This document shows, in pieces, positions 8,175 to 17,000 of a stretch of DNA of 49,922 bases (position 1 is the stretch's first letter; each line of letters starts with the position of its first letter). Origin of the DNA: CALBZH01 sp964538515 (GTDB taxonomy: Bacteria; Desulfobacterota; Syntrophobacteria; Syntrophobacterales; Syntrophobacteraceae); NCBI GenBank assembly GCA_964538515.1, contig CAZIEW010000038.1, positions 1 to 49,922 of the forward strand, in the 5' to 3' direction. The notes beneath the pieces are model-generated. The model ran no database searches, was not told the origin of the DNA, and was given only the letters and a program-made list of their open reading frames with translations. Made by a program: the position numbers and the translations under genes.

Positions 8175-9107
8175 ATGGAGCGCCCTTTCCGTCTCAGACG
8201 TACGATCCTGTCCGTTCCGGCCAATCGCGAAAAGATGCTTCGTAAGGCGGTTGGGCTCCCGGCTGATGTCATCATGCTCGACCTCGAAGACAGCGTTCCT
8301 GTGTCCGAGAAGGACGTTGCCCGCGAGGCCGCTATCACGGTTTTGGGGAATAGCGATTGGCAGGGCAAGGTGCGGGCGGTCCGGATCAACGGCATGGATA
8401 CCCCCTTTGCGTACCGGGACTTGATCGATGTGGTGGAAGGGGCGGGGCAGTATGTCGATGTCCTCGTCATCCCCAAGGTCAACGATGCGACCGAAATTCG
8501 CGCGCTCGACATCTTCCTCTCTCAGATTGAGGCTAGAATGGGGTATCCGCATCGGATCGGCCTTGAAGCCGGCATCGAGACCGCGTTGGGTATGCTCAGG
8601 GTCGGAGAGATTGCCTTCAGCTCGCCCAGGCTCGAAGCTCTGGTCTTTGGAGTGGCCGACTATACGGCTTCCCTGAGCATGAAGAGCAAAGGCGTCAGCG
8701 GCCATGGGGATGCTGAGCCGGACTATCCGGGAGACCGTTTCCATTTCCCGTTGAGTCGAATGGCAATGGCCGCGAAGTCGGCAGGGCTTGCGGCCATCGA
8801 TGCACCCTTTGGTGATTTTAGGGATTTGGATGGCTTGAGGCTTTCCTGCTCCAAGAGCGCCGCGCTGGGCTATGACGGCAAGTGGGCTATCCATCCTGAT
8901 CAGCTGGGGCGCATTAACGAAGTCTATTCCCCGTCAGCCGAGGATTTCGAGCGATCCCAACGAATTCTCGCCGCCTACCGGGAAGCGCAGAAGGTCGGCC
9001 GTGGCTCGGTGGCCTTGGATGGCAAGATGCTCGATGCTGCCTCCATTCGGATTGCGACCCTGACATGCCGCCAATGGGAAGCGATTCACGCGGGCATCCG
9101 GAAATGA
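8175..9107 (+). CDS. HpcH/HpaI aldolase (CitE / malyl-CoA lyase-like)
   Basis: This is a TIM-barrel lyase of the CitE family, which cleaves or condenses CoA thioesters such as malyl-CoA, citramalyl-CoA or citryl groups. The start RRTILSVPANREKM, the metal-site stretch MLDLEDSV, the RINGMDTP region and the C-terminal KWAIHPDQL are hallmarks of the family. The 310-residue length is normal. The frame can be extended to a GTG at 8142, but the ATG at 8175 aligns with known N-termini and has AGGA about eight bases upstream. No citrate lyase alpha or gamma subunit is nearby, so a free-standing CoA-ester lyase is likelier than true citrate lyase. The exact substrate cannot be told. Confidence 0.82.
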   Translation: MERPFRLRRTILSVPANREKMLRKAVGLPADVIMLDLEDSVPVSEKDVAREAAITVLGNSDWQGKVRAVRINGMDTPFAYRDLIDVVEGAGQYVDVLVIPKVNDATEIRALDIFLSQIEARMGYPHRIGLEAGIETALGMLRVGEIAFSSPRLEALVFGVADYTASLSMKSKGVSGHGDAEPDYPGDRFHFPLSRMAMAAKSAGLAAIDAPFGDFRDLDGLRLSCSKSAALGYDGKWAIHPDQLGRINEVYSPSAEDFERSQRILAAYREAQKVGRGSVALDGKMLDAASIRIATLTCRQWEAIHAGIRK

Positions 9108-9174
9108 AGGGCCTCCTAAGGGGGGTGAGCTGCGCAGGGTTTCTTGACACGGGCTCCAGCGCCGGCATGCAGCC

Positions 9175-10803
9175 ATGAATACTCACTTGAACGGAAGTCT
9201 TGACTCGGCCTCGCTGCGGGAAAAGGTCGAATCCCAGCATCATGAGCTGCAGATTCTCTTCGACATCACCTCCGCGCTCCATTGCTCCCCCCATCTGAAA
9301 GACGTCCTCCAGCAAGCTCTGATGGCAATCCTGCAAACACTTCGTTTTAAGATGGGCGCGATCTATTTGGTACGGTCGCCCTTAGACGACGATTGCGTCC
9401 TGGAGCTGGCGGCTCACCACGGGTTCTCTTCGACACTGATCCACCTGATTCAGTCTTTTTCGGTACAGTGGAAAACCATGGAAAAGACGCTTGCGGACAG
9501 GGAGGTTCGGTGGCTGGCGCCGGAGGACATTGCTTTTCAACGATTGCGGGAGCGTCTCGAAAAGGAAGGAACCCGGGAGATCATCGGCATCCCGCTCATG
9601 ACGCAAAAGCGTGTTCTGGGGTTTCTGTACGTGACGAACAACGGGCCGGTTCAGCTGCGACCGGACCGTAATGCGTTCTTGACCACAATTGGCCATCAGA
9701 TTGGCGTAGCCATCGAAAATGCCCAGCTTTTCGACACGGTGGAGCGGGCTAAGAGCGAGCTCGAAATCAGCTTTGACGCCATCCAGCACAGCATTTTTGT
9801 CATTGATTCACGCCACAGAATTCACCGTGTTAACCGAACGTGCGAGGAGGTGTACGGAAGCGCCGCAAAGATCCTTGGCCGGAGGTATTCGACTGTTCTG
9901 TATGATCAGGAGGAGCCCCCTCCCGAATGCCCGATCAACCGCTGCATGACGCTGGCCCGCCCGGTTCACGACGAGGGCCCTCATTTCAGATGGGGAGGCT
10001 TCTACCATTTCTATGCTTTCCCTGTGCTGAGCCTGACGGGAGTCCTCGAGCGGGTCGTCTATTACGAGAAGGACGCAACCGAAGCGAAACGACTGGAACA
10101 GCGCCTCCAGCAGACGGAAAGGCTGAAGGCATTGGGGACGCTCGCCGCCGGAATCGCCCACGAGATCCGAAATCCACTGGCGACCATCAATTTCAATGCC
10201 CAGATGCTTCAGAGGGAATTGGGATTGGATGCAGCACAACGACAGATGTTTGAGGACATGCTGTACGAGGTCAAAAAGATCGATCGCATCGTCCAGCAGG
10301 TGCTTCACTTTGCGAAGCCGCGAGAGCCTCAATTCTGCCCGAACTCGTTGAACGATGTCGTCAAGTACTGTTTGGACCTTGCAAGGGTTTCCCTGCGCAA
10401 GGCGGCGGTGGAGGTTTCCGTCCAGCTGGATGAGTCGCTTCCCCCGATGATCATGGACTTCAATCAGATCAGTCAGGTCGTGATGAATCTCCTGATCAAC
10501 GCCATCGAAGCCATGCCGGATGGGGGGAAGATGACAGTCTCGACGTACCGGCAGGAAGACCCTCCATCCTCGGTTCTCCAAGTGAGCGATACCGGGGCGG
10601 GGATCCTTGCCGAAGACAAGGAGCGCGTCTTCGATCCCTTCTTCACGAGGAAGCCTGAAGGTACGGGATTGGGGCTGAGTATATCCCGCCAGATCATGGA
10701 ACAGCACGGGGCTTTCATTGAGGTGGAAACACAGCCTGCCCAAGGAACGACGTTTCGCTTGGTGTTCCCGGCGGGAAGCGGCAAGGGGTTATCGGAAACG
10801 TAA
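9175..10803 (+). CDS. Cytoplasmic sensor histidine kinase (GAF-PAS-HisKA-HATPase)
   Basis: A 542-residue signalling kinase with no membrane segment. A GAF domain covers roughly residues 25-185, a PAS domain 200-305, a short coiled-coil linker follows, then HisKA with the phospho-accepting His329 in GIAHEIRNPL. The ATPase domain shows the N box (NLLINAIEAM), G1 (DTGAGI), the F box (PFFTRKPEG) and G2 (GTGLGLSI). The HisKA/HATPase part resembles NtrB/AtoS-like kinases, which often act with sigma-54 activators. No response regulator is adjacent, so it is an orphan here. The signal sensed by GAF and PAS is unknown. The start has only a weak ribosome-binding site. Confidence 0.9.
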   Translation: MNTHLNGSLDSASLREKVESQHHELQILFDITSALHCSPHLKDVLQQALMAILQTLRFKMGAIYLVRSPLDDDCVLELAAHHGFSSTLIHLIQSFSVQWKTMEKTLADREVRWLAPEDIAFQRLRERLEKEGTREIIGIPLMTQKRVLGFLYVTNNGPVQLRPDRNAFLTTIGHQIGVAIENAQLFDTVERAKSELEISFDAIQHSIFVIDSRHRIHRVNRTCEEVYGSAAKILGRRYSTVLYDQEEPPPECPINRCMTLARPVHDEGPHFRWGGFYHFYAFPVLSLTGVLERVVYYEKDATEAKRLEQRLQQTERLKALGTLAAGIAHEIRNPLATINFNAQMLQRELGLDAAQRQMFEDMLYEVKKIDRIVQQVLHFAKPREPQFCPNSLNDVVKYCLDLARVSLRKAAVEVSVQLDESLPPMIMDFNQISQVVMNLLINAIEAMPDGGKMTVSTYRQEDPPSSVLQVSDTGAGILAEDKERVFDPFFTRKPEGTGLGLSISRQIMEQHGAFIEVETQPAQGTTFRLVFPAGSGKGLSET

Positions 10804-10926
10804 CTTCTCAAGAACCGTGGGCAAGCGTGTGTCTCGTCGCGTAGCTGTAGGTCGGGTTTTCAACCCGATATCCTTGACCCGTAGCCTGTCGGGATAGAAT
10901 CCCGACCTACACCTATCGAGAAGTTA
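10801..10926. repeat. Nested palindrome with paired REP-like hairpins
   Basis: The outermost 9-bp arms (10801-10809 and 10918-10926) are exact reverse complements and overlap the kinase stop codon. Inside them, 11-bp arms (10846-10856 and 10901-10911) are again complementary. Each inner half also forms its own small hairpin: 10852-10868 and 10889-10905, both 7-bp stems with 3-nt loops. The layout of two opposed hairpins with a GTAGGTCGGG core matches REP/BIME elements, which are spread by RAYT transposases in many bacteria. No transposase is in the window. Confidence 0.65.
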
Positions 10927-10993
10927 CTCGTGAACGTCCCAAATCCTGCTCTTGTGGACGAGCTGCTTCGTGCGGCGCGGCTGGATGGAAATG

Positions 10994-11056
10994 AAAAACC
11001 CCGTGGGGGGCGAGTCGCGTTTAGAATGCCGGCTCGCCCCCCACGGGGTTCTTTTT
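10994..11056. terminator. Bidirectional rho-independent terminator
   Basis: A perfect 18-bp stem (10997-11014 with 11033-11050) with an 18-nt loop. Five T follow on the plus strand (11052-11056) and five A precede on the plus strand (10994-10998), which become a T-run on the minus strand. It therefore serves both the convergent minus-strand giant gene and read-through from the kinase. Confidence 0.9.
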
Positions 11057-11077
11057 GTTAGAGGAACTGCGACTGGG

Positions 11078-14000
11078 TCAGTTGATTGTGAAGTAAGAGT
11101 TGCTCTGATCCGTGTAGTTGGCGTTCGACGTGCTCGTCACCCGGACCTTGAACTTGCTGGTACCCGTTGCGTGGGTCGAGGTGATGTTTATGGAGCAGGA
11201 GCCGTCGGTGATGGGTACGATCTTCGTGTCCGCAGCGATTGGTACCCCGCTTTTCAGGATCTCAACCGTCACGTTGGGTCCGACCACCGCGGGGTCTCCG
11301 CTGTAGGTCCATGTGATGGTCTTCGTGCAAGGACGAGTCCACGTCACGGCTGTGTTAGGGTAAGTGACCGTGATCGGCGAAGAGACGACGATGTACGACG
11401 ACCTCGTTTTGGTGTTGGTGCCGCCCGGTCCCGAAACCGTGAGCGTGACGGTGTACGTTCCCGGGTTCACGTACGTATGCTGAACGTTCAAGTCCGTTGT
11501 GTCGAGTGTTGCCCCATCGCCGAAGCTCCAGGTTCTTGTTTCGATGGTGCCTGTGGACGAATCGGTGAAATTAACCGTCATCGGGGCGGTCCCGCTGGTT
11601 GCGGCTGCGGCGAAATTGGCCACCGGAGCGGTCACGACCACATAGCCGGTCCTGGTCATGGTGTTGCTGCCGCCCGGCCCTGATACGGTCAGTCCCACCG
11701 TATAGGTTCCAGGGGTCGAGTAGGAGTGTGAAACGCTCAGATCTGAGGTTTCAAGCGTTGTCCCGTCACCGAAATTCCATGTTCTTGTGCTGATCGTGCC
11801 TGTGGAGGAATCGTTGAAATTGACCTCCAGAACCGAGGGTCCGCTTGTGGCGGTGGACGCTGCGAAGTTGGCCATCGGGGTCGTCACGGTGATGTAGCTG
11901 CTCCTGGTCTTGGTATTGGTTCCGCCAGGTCCCGTCGCGGTCAGTTTGACGGTGTAGACCCCTGGGGTAGAGTACTGGTGAGTGGGATTTTGATCTGTGC
12001 TGGTGGCTCCGTCACCGAAGTCCCAGAGCCATGTATCAATGATACCCGTCGAGGAGTTGGTGAAGGACACATCGAGAAGCGATGGGCCGCTTGTCGTGCT
12101 GGCCGTGAAATTGGCCACTGGAACCGTGTAGTAGACCGTGATGTAGTTGCTCTTGACCTTCACGCCGGCCCCGTAGGGTCCCCCAACGGTCAGGGTTACC
12201 GTGTAAGGCCCGCCGCTGCTGTAGGTGTGTGTGGGGTTCTTGACACCGGATAGCGTCGTTCCGTCTCCGAAATCCCAATCCCAAGAGGTCGGGCTGCCGG
12301 TGGACAAGTCGGTAAACGTTGTGGTCAACGTCCCCGTACCGGTCAGCGGCGTCGCACTGAAATCGGTCTTGTAGACCGTGATGTAGCTCGTTTTCGTCTC
12401 GACATTCGATCCGCCCGGCCCTGACGCCGTTAAGGTGACGGTGTACGTGCCCGCGGTCGTGTAAACGTGAGAGGGATTCTGATCGGTGCTTGTGCTGCCG
12501 TCTCCAAAATTCCAGGCATACGACGTGACGGTGCCGACGGAGGCATCGGTGAAGTTTACGGTCAAAGGTGTCCTGCCGACGGTGGCGCTAGCGTTGAAAT
12601 TGGCGTCGGGAGCGACGGAGATGTAGTTGGTCTTGGTGACCTGACCCGTTCCGTTGGAATTCCAGACTTTCAATGTGACCGTGTAGACTCCGTTGGTCGC
12701 GTAAGGATGGGTTGGGTTTTTCTCAGTGACTGTCGGCGTGCCGTCTCCGAAATCCCACTCCCAGGCGGTCGGGCTCCCCGTGGACAAGTCCGTGAACGCC
12801 GTGGTCAACGTTCCTATCCCCGTCACGGGTGTGGCGCTGAAATCCGTTTTGTAAATCGTGATATGGTTCGTTTTCGTTTCCACATCTGATCCGCCCGGTC
12901 CGTACACGGATAGCGTGACGGTGTACGTGCCAGGAGCCGTATACGTGTGCGTGGGATTCTTGTCGGTGCTCGATCCGCCGTCTCCGAAAGTCCACGCCCA
13001 CGACGTGATCTCACCGATGGAGGTGTCGGAGAAGCTCACGCTGAAGGGCGCATAACCGGTTGTGGAGCTCGCGGAGAAATTAGCATCGGGCTTGAGTGTA
13101 ATGTAGTTGGTTTTGGTTTCCGTCCCCGTGCCCTTGGGGCCCTTAACGGTCAGGGTCACCGTGTAGACGCCTGGGGTTTCGTAGGTGTGCGTCGGGTTCT
13201 GAAGATGACTCGGCTCGCTTTCATCCCCGAAGTCCCACGTCCATTCATTCGGGCTGCCGTCGGATTTGTCCATGAAGGAGACATTCAACGGTGCGCTGCC
13301 GTTGGTTGGTGTGGCCGTGAAATTGGCGAGAAGCACAGTGATGAAGGCGCTCTTCACGGTCTGGCCTGATCCGATTTCGTTCGTCACCTTGAGGGTCACG
13401 TTGTATTTGCCCGGTGTCGTATAGACGTGCGTCGGGTTCTGCTCGGTGCTGGTTCCCCCGTCACCGAAATTCCAGAGCCAGGAAGTGATCTCCCGGTTGC
13501 CCCCATTAGAGTTATCCGTGAAGTGGACCGTCAAGGCTTCGTAACCTTCCTTGATGTCCGCAGTAAAATCGGCTGCGGGGTTAACCTTGATGTAGTCGGT
13601 CTTCTCCTCGACGTCACTGCCCCCAGGACCTGTTGCGGTCAGCTTGACGGTGTGAACGCCGGGCCCAAAGGCGTAAGTCGGCGTCTTGCTCGGACTTGTT
13701 GCTCCGCCACCAAAATCCCACTCCCAGGTATTGACGGTCCCCGTCGTCGTATTGGAGAACTTCACGCTGAGCGGGGGATTGCCGGACAAAGGCAGCCCTC
13801 TGAAAGCAGCCACCGGAGGCGGCCCGGTTATGGTGAAGTTGCTGTCGCTCGCATCCTGGTAGGTCGCGACGGTTGTGCTCGTGACCTTGATTTGATAGTC
13901 CGTTCCGGGTGTCCTCTGGACCGGAATCACGTAATTGTAGGAGCCGGTCCCATCCGATCCGACGGGGGTGCCGAGTGTGACCGTCGCCACCCGCACGCCG

Positions 14001-17000
14001 GCCTTGAACAGCTCGATCTTCACCTTCGTGCCGACACTGCCCGCGTAATTCCATTGGATGGTCACATTATCCCCCGCATGGAAGGCTTCCCCTCCATTAG
14101 GGCTTATGACCGTGATGGTTGGAAGCGTTACGGTGATGTCTTGGGTAGTGCTGTGTGCTCCGCCGGGCCCGGTGACCGTGAGCGTCACGGTGTAGTTTCC
14201 AACAGCAGAGAAGGCATGCTGCGGATTCTGCTCGGTGCTGGTGCGCCCGTCACCAAAGTTCCACAACCAGGACGTGATTTCCCCCGTAGAGGCATCGGTG
14301 AATTGTACCGCGGCTCCCATGGCGACTGGGTTGGGTGCTGCCGTGAATGCCGCGACAGGGACCTCAACGACCTTGATGTACGCGGTTTTGGTGATCGACC
14401 TCGATCCGGTAGGCCCCGAGGCTTCCAAGCTCACGCTGTACGTTCCGGGTGTTGTGTAGACGTGAACGGGATTTTGTGCACTGCTCGTTCCCCCGTCACC
14501 GAACTGCCAGGACCGGGTTTCGATGTTCCCGGTGGACTGGTCGGTGAAGCTAACCTCGTGATCCACAACGACCGTGGTCGGCGTTGCCACGAAGTCTGGA
14601 TTTGGGACGCTGACATCGATGTAGTGGTCTTTGATGATGGTATCGTCTCCTCCAGGACCATGAACCGTGAGAGTCACGGTATAAGTCCCATTGGTGGCGT
14701 AGGCATGCTTTGGATTCTGCTCGGTGCTCGTGCCGCCGTCACCGAATTGCCACTCCCACGACGTGACGACGTCCTGCGACGCATCGGTGAACTGAACCTG
14801 ATCGCCCGTGGCAACAACAGTTGGAGCTGCGGAAAACTCTGCAACGGGAGGTCCCGCGACCTTGATGGTTTTGGTCTTGCTTCGGGATCCAGAAGCACCT
14901 GTCACCGTAAGGGTCACGTTCTTGTCCCCCGTGGTCGTGTAGGTGTGTGGGGGAGGAGTCGCATGGTTAGCATCTGAATTAAGGTATTCGACGAAATCGC
15001 CGTCGCCGAATTCCCACTTCCAGGTCGAGAGGTCTCTCCCTGTCGCGGTTCCTGTGAACGTGACCGGCTTGTGCACTCCAACCGGGGAAGCGGGGGTTGT
15101 CGTGAAATCGGGATTCGGGAGTCCCACATCGACGGTTTTGGTCACGGAATGACTTCCGGCGGGGTTGGTTACCGTGAGGGTCACGTCATAGTTCCCACCG
15201 GAGGGATACGTGGTATACGTGTGCTTCGGGCTCGTGTCGGTGCTTGTCGCGCTGTCGCCGAAGCTCCAGGACCGAGATGAGATGTATCCAGTGGATGCAT
15301 CCGTGAACTGGATGTCGTCTCCGACTGCCGCCGGCGCTGGAGATGCGGAGAAATCGGCGACGGGAGGATCGACCACTTGCAGGCTGATTTCTTTGAATCT
15401 GGACCCTGAAGGCCCTGTCGCCGTTAGGCGTACCGTATAGGTACCCGCGTTGGTGAATGTGTGCTTGGGATTCTTTTCGGTGCTTGTCGTGCTGTCGCCG
15501 AAATCCCAGAGCCAGGAGGTGACCGTCCCCGTGGACGTGTTCGTAAAAGTGACTTCCTTGTTGACACCCGCGGGATCGTCGCTTGCCGAGAAGATGGGAT
15601 TCGGGACATTCACCTGAATGTAGCCCCATCTGTATTTCGTCCGCTCCCAGCCGGGGCCGGTCAGTGTCAGGCTGACATCGTACTGACCGTCCTTTTTGTA
15701 GGTGTGTTTGGGGTCCTTCGCGTCGCTGGTTTCTCCATCACCGAAATCCCACGCCCTGTAGACAGGGGCTCCACAGGAAGACGCATCCTGGAACTGGATC
15801 TCATCGCCCGCGGCCACGGCGACTTGACTCTGCGACACATCGACCCCGTTCGCAGTGAAATCCGGGCTGGGAATCGCCTCGGAGATCGTGAAGGCTTGGT
15901 CGCTTTGGTCAGAGTACGTTCCGTTGGTCGTGGTGACCTGGATCTTGTAGTTGCTTCCGGACTCCTGGTCACAAGGGACCGTCCAAGCGAAATATCCGTT
16001 TCCGCCCGTGCCGATGGTGTAGGCCGTCGCCAAGGTAGCCACAACCTCCGCGTCGCGAAGGAGCTCAATGGTCACGGTCGTGTCAGGGGCGCCGATATAG
16101 GACCATCGAATGGTCTTGTTTGTCCCTGCGGGGATCGATTCCCCGCCGTTGGGCGAGACAATGGTGACGCTTGGGGTGTTGACGTCGTCGAGCTTGACGG
16201 CGAACGCGTTGCTGTAAAGGTCCGCAGTGGTGGTATACCCGGTGAAATAGACCCCCGTGGCGGTCGGCGACTTGTCGAGGGCAATGCCGGTCCCTATGTC
16301 ATTCCCGCTGTTCCCCAAGTAGTAACTGGAAAAGAGGGCGTTGCTTCCGGCGGCGTTCAGCTTGGTGACGAATGCCGCCCTGTAGCTGTCCTTTTCGCCT
16401 TGGAAGGCGTTGAGCATTGGGAAGTTGCCGGATGCAGTCTCTCCGACGACAAAAGCTTCACCGGCAGCGTTGACGCGTATCCCATGGGGGATGTCCACAT
16501 CGTTCCCACCCAGAAACAGCGAGTAGGCAAGGGCAGAGCCGGTGGAGTTGAGCTTTGCGACGAAGCCATCCGTGAGGGCTCTCTTCGTCGAGCCAAACAG
16601 GGAGCGATCTCCGCCGAGTGGGAAATCCGCTGAATCGGTCTTGCCGGTCACATAAGCATTGCCGCTCGAATCTACGGCAATCCCCATGCCGACGTCCGCT
16701 CCGGTGCCTCCAAGGAAGGTCGAATACGTCAGAGCGGACCCGGTTGCGTTTAGCTTGAGGACGAAGGCATCCTGCATCCCACGATAAATGGACTGGAATG
16801 GCGTGGTGGACACGGGGAAATCGCTGGAATAGGTCCAGCCGGTGACGTAGGCTGAACCGGAAGAATCGACCGCAATGGCCGTTCCGCTATTGCTGTTTTC
16901 GCGCCCCAGAAGCGTTGAATACGCCAGCGTTTTGGTCACCGTGTTGATCTTCGTGATGAAGGCGTCCATCGCTCCGGACGAATGCGTTGTGCAAAACGCA

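Noticed and set aside
13427..14977. 516-codon plus-strand open frame inside the PKD gene
   Set aside because: Its repeats simply mirror the PKD periodicity on the other strand, and the minus-strand translation has clear domains.
11375..15872. Regular repeat spacing that could suggest a CRISPR or satellite array
   Set aside because: The units are about 240 bases, diverged and fully coding for PKD domains.
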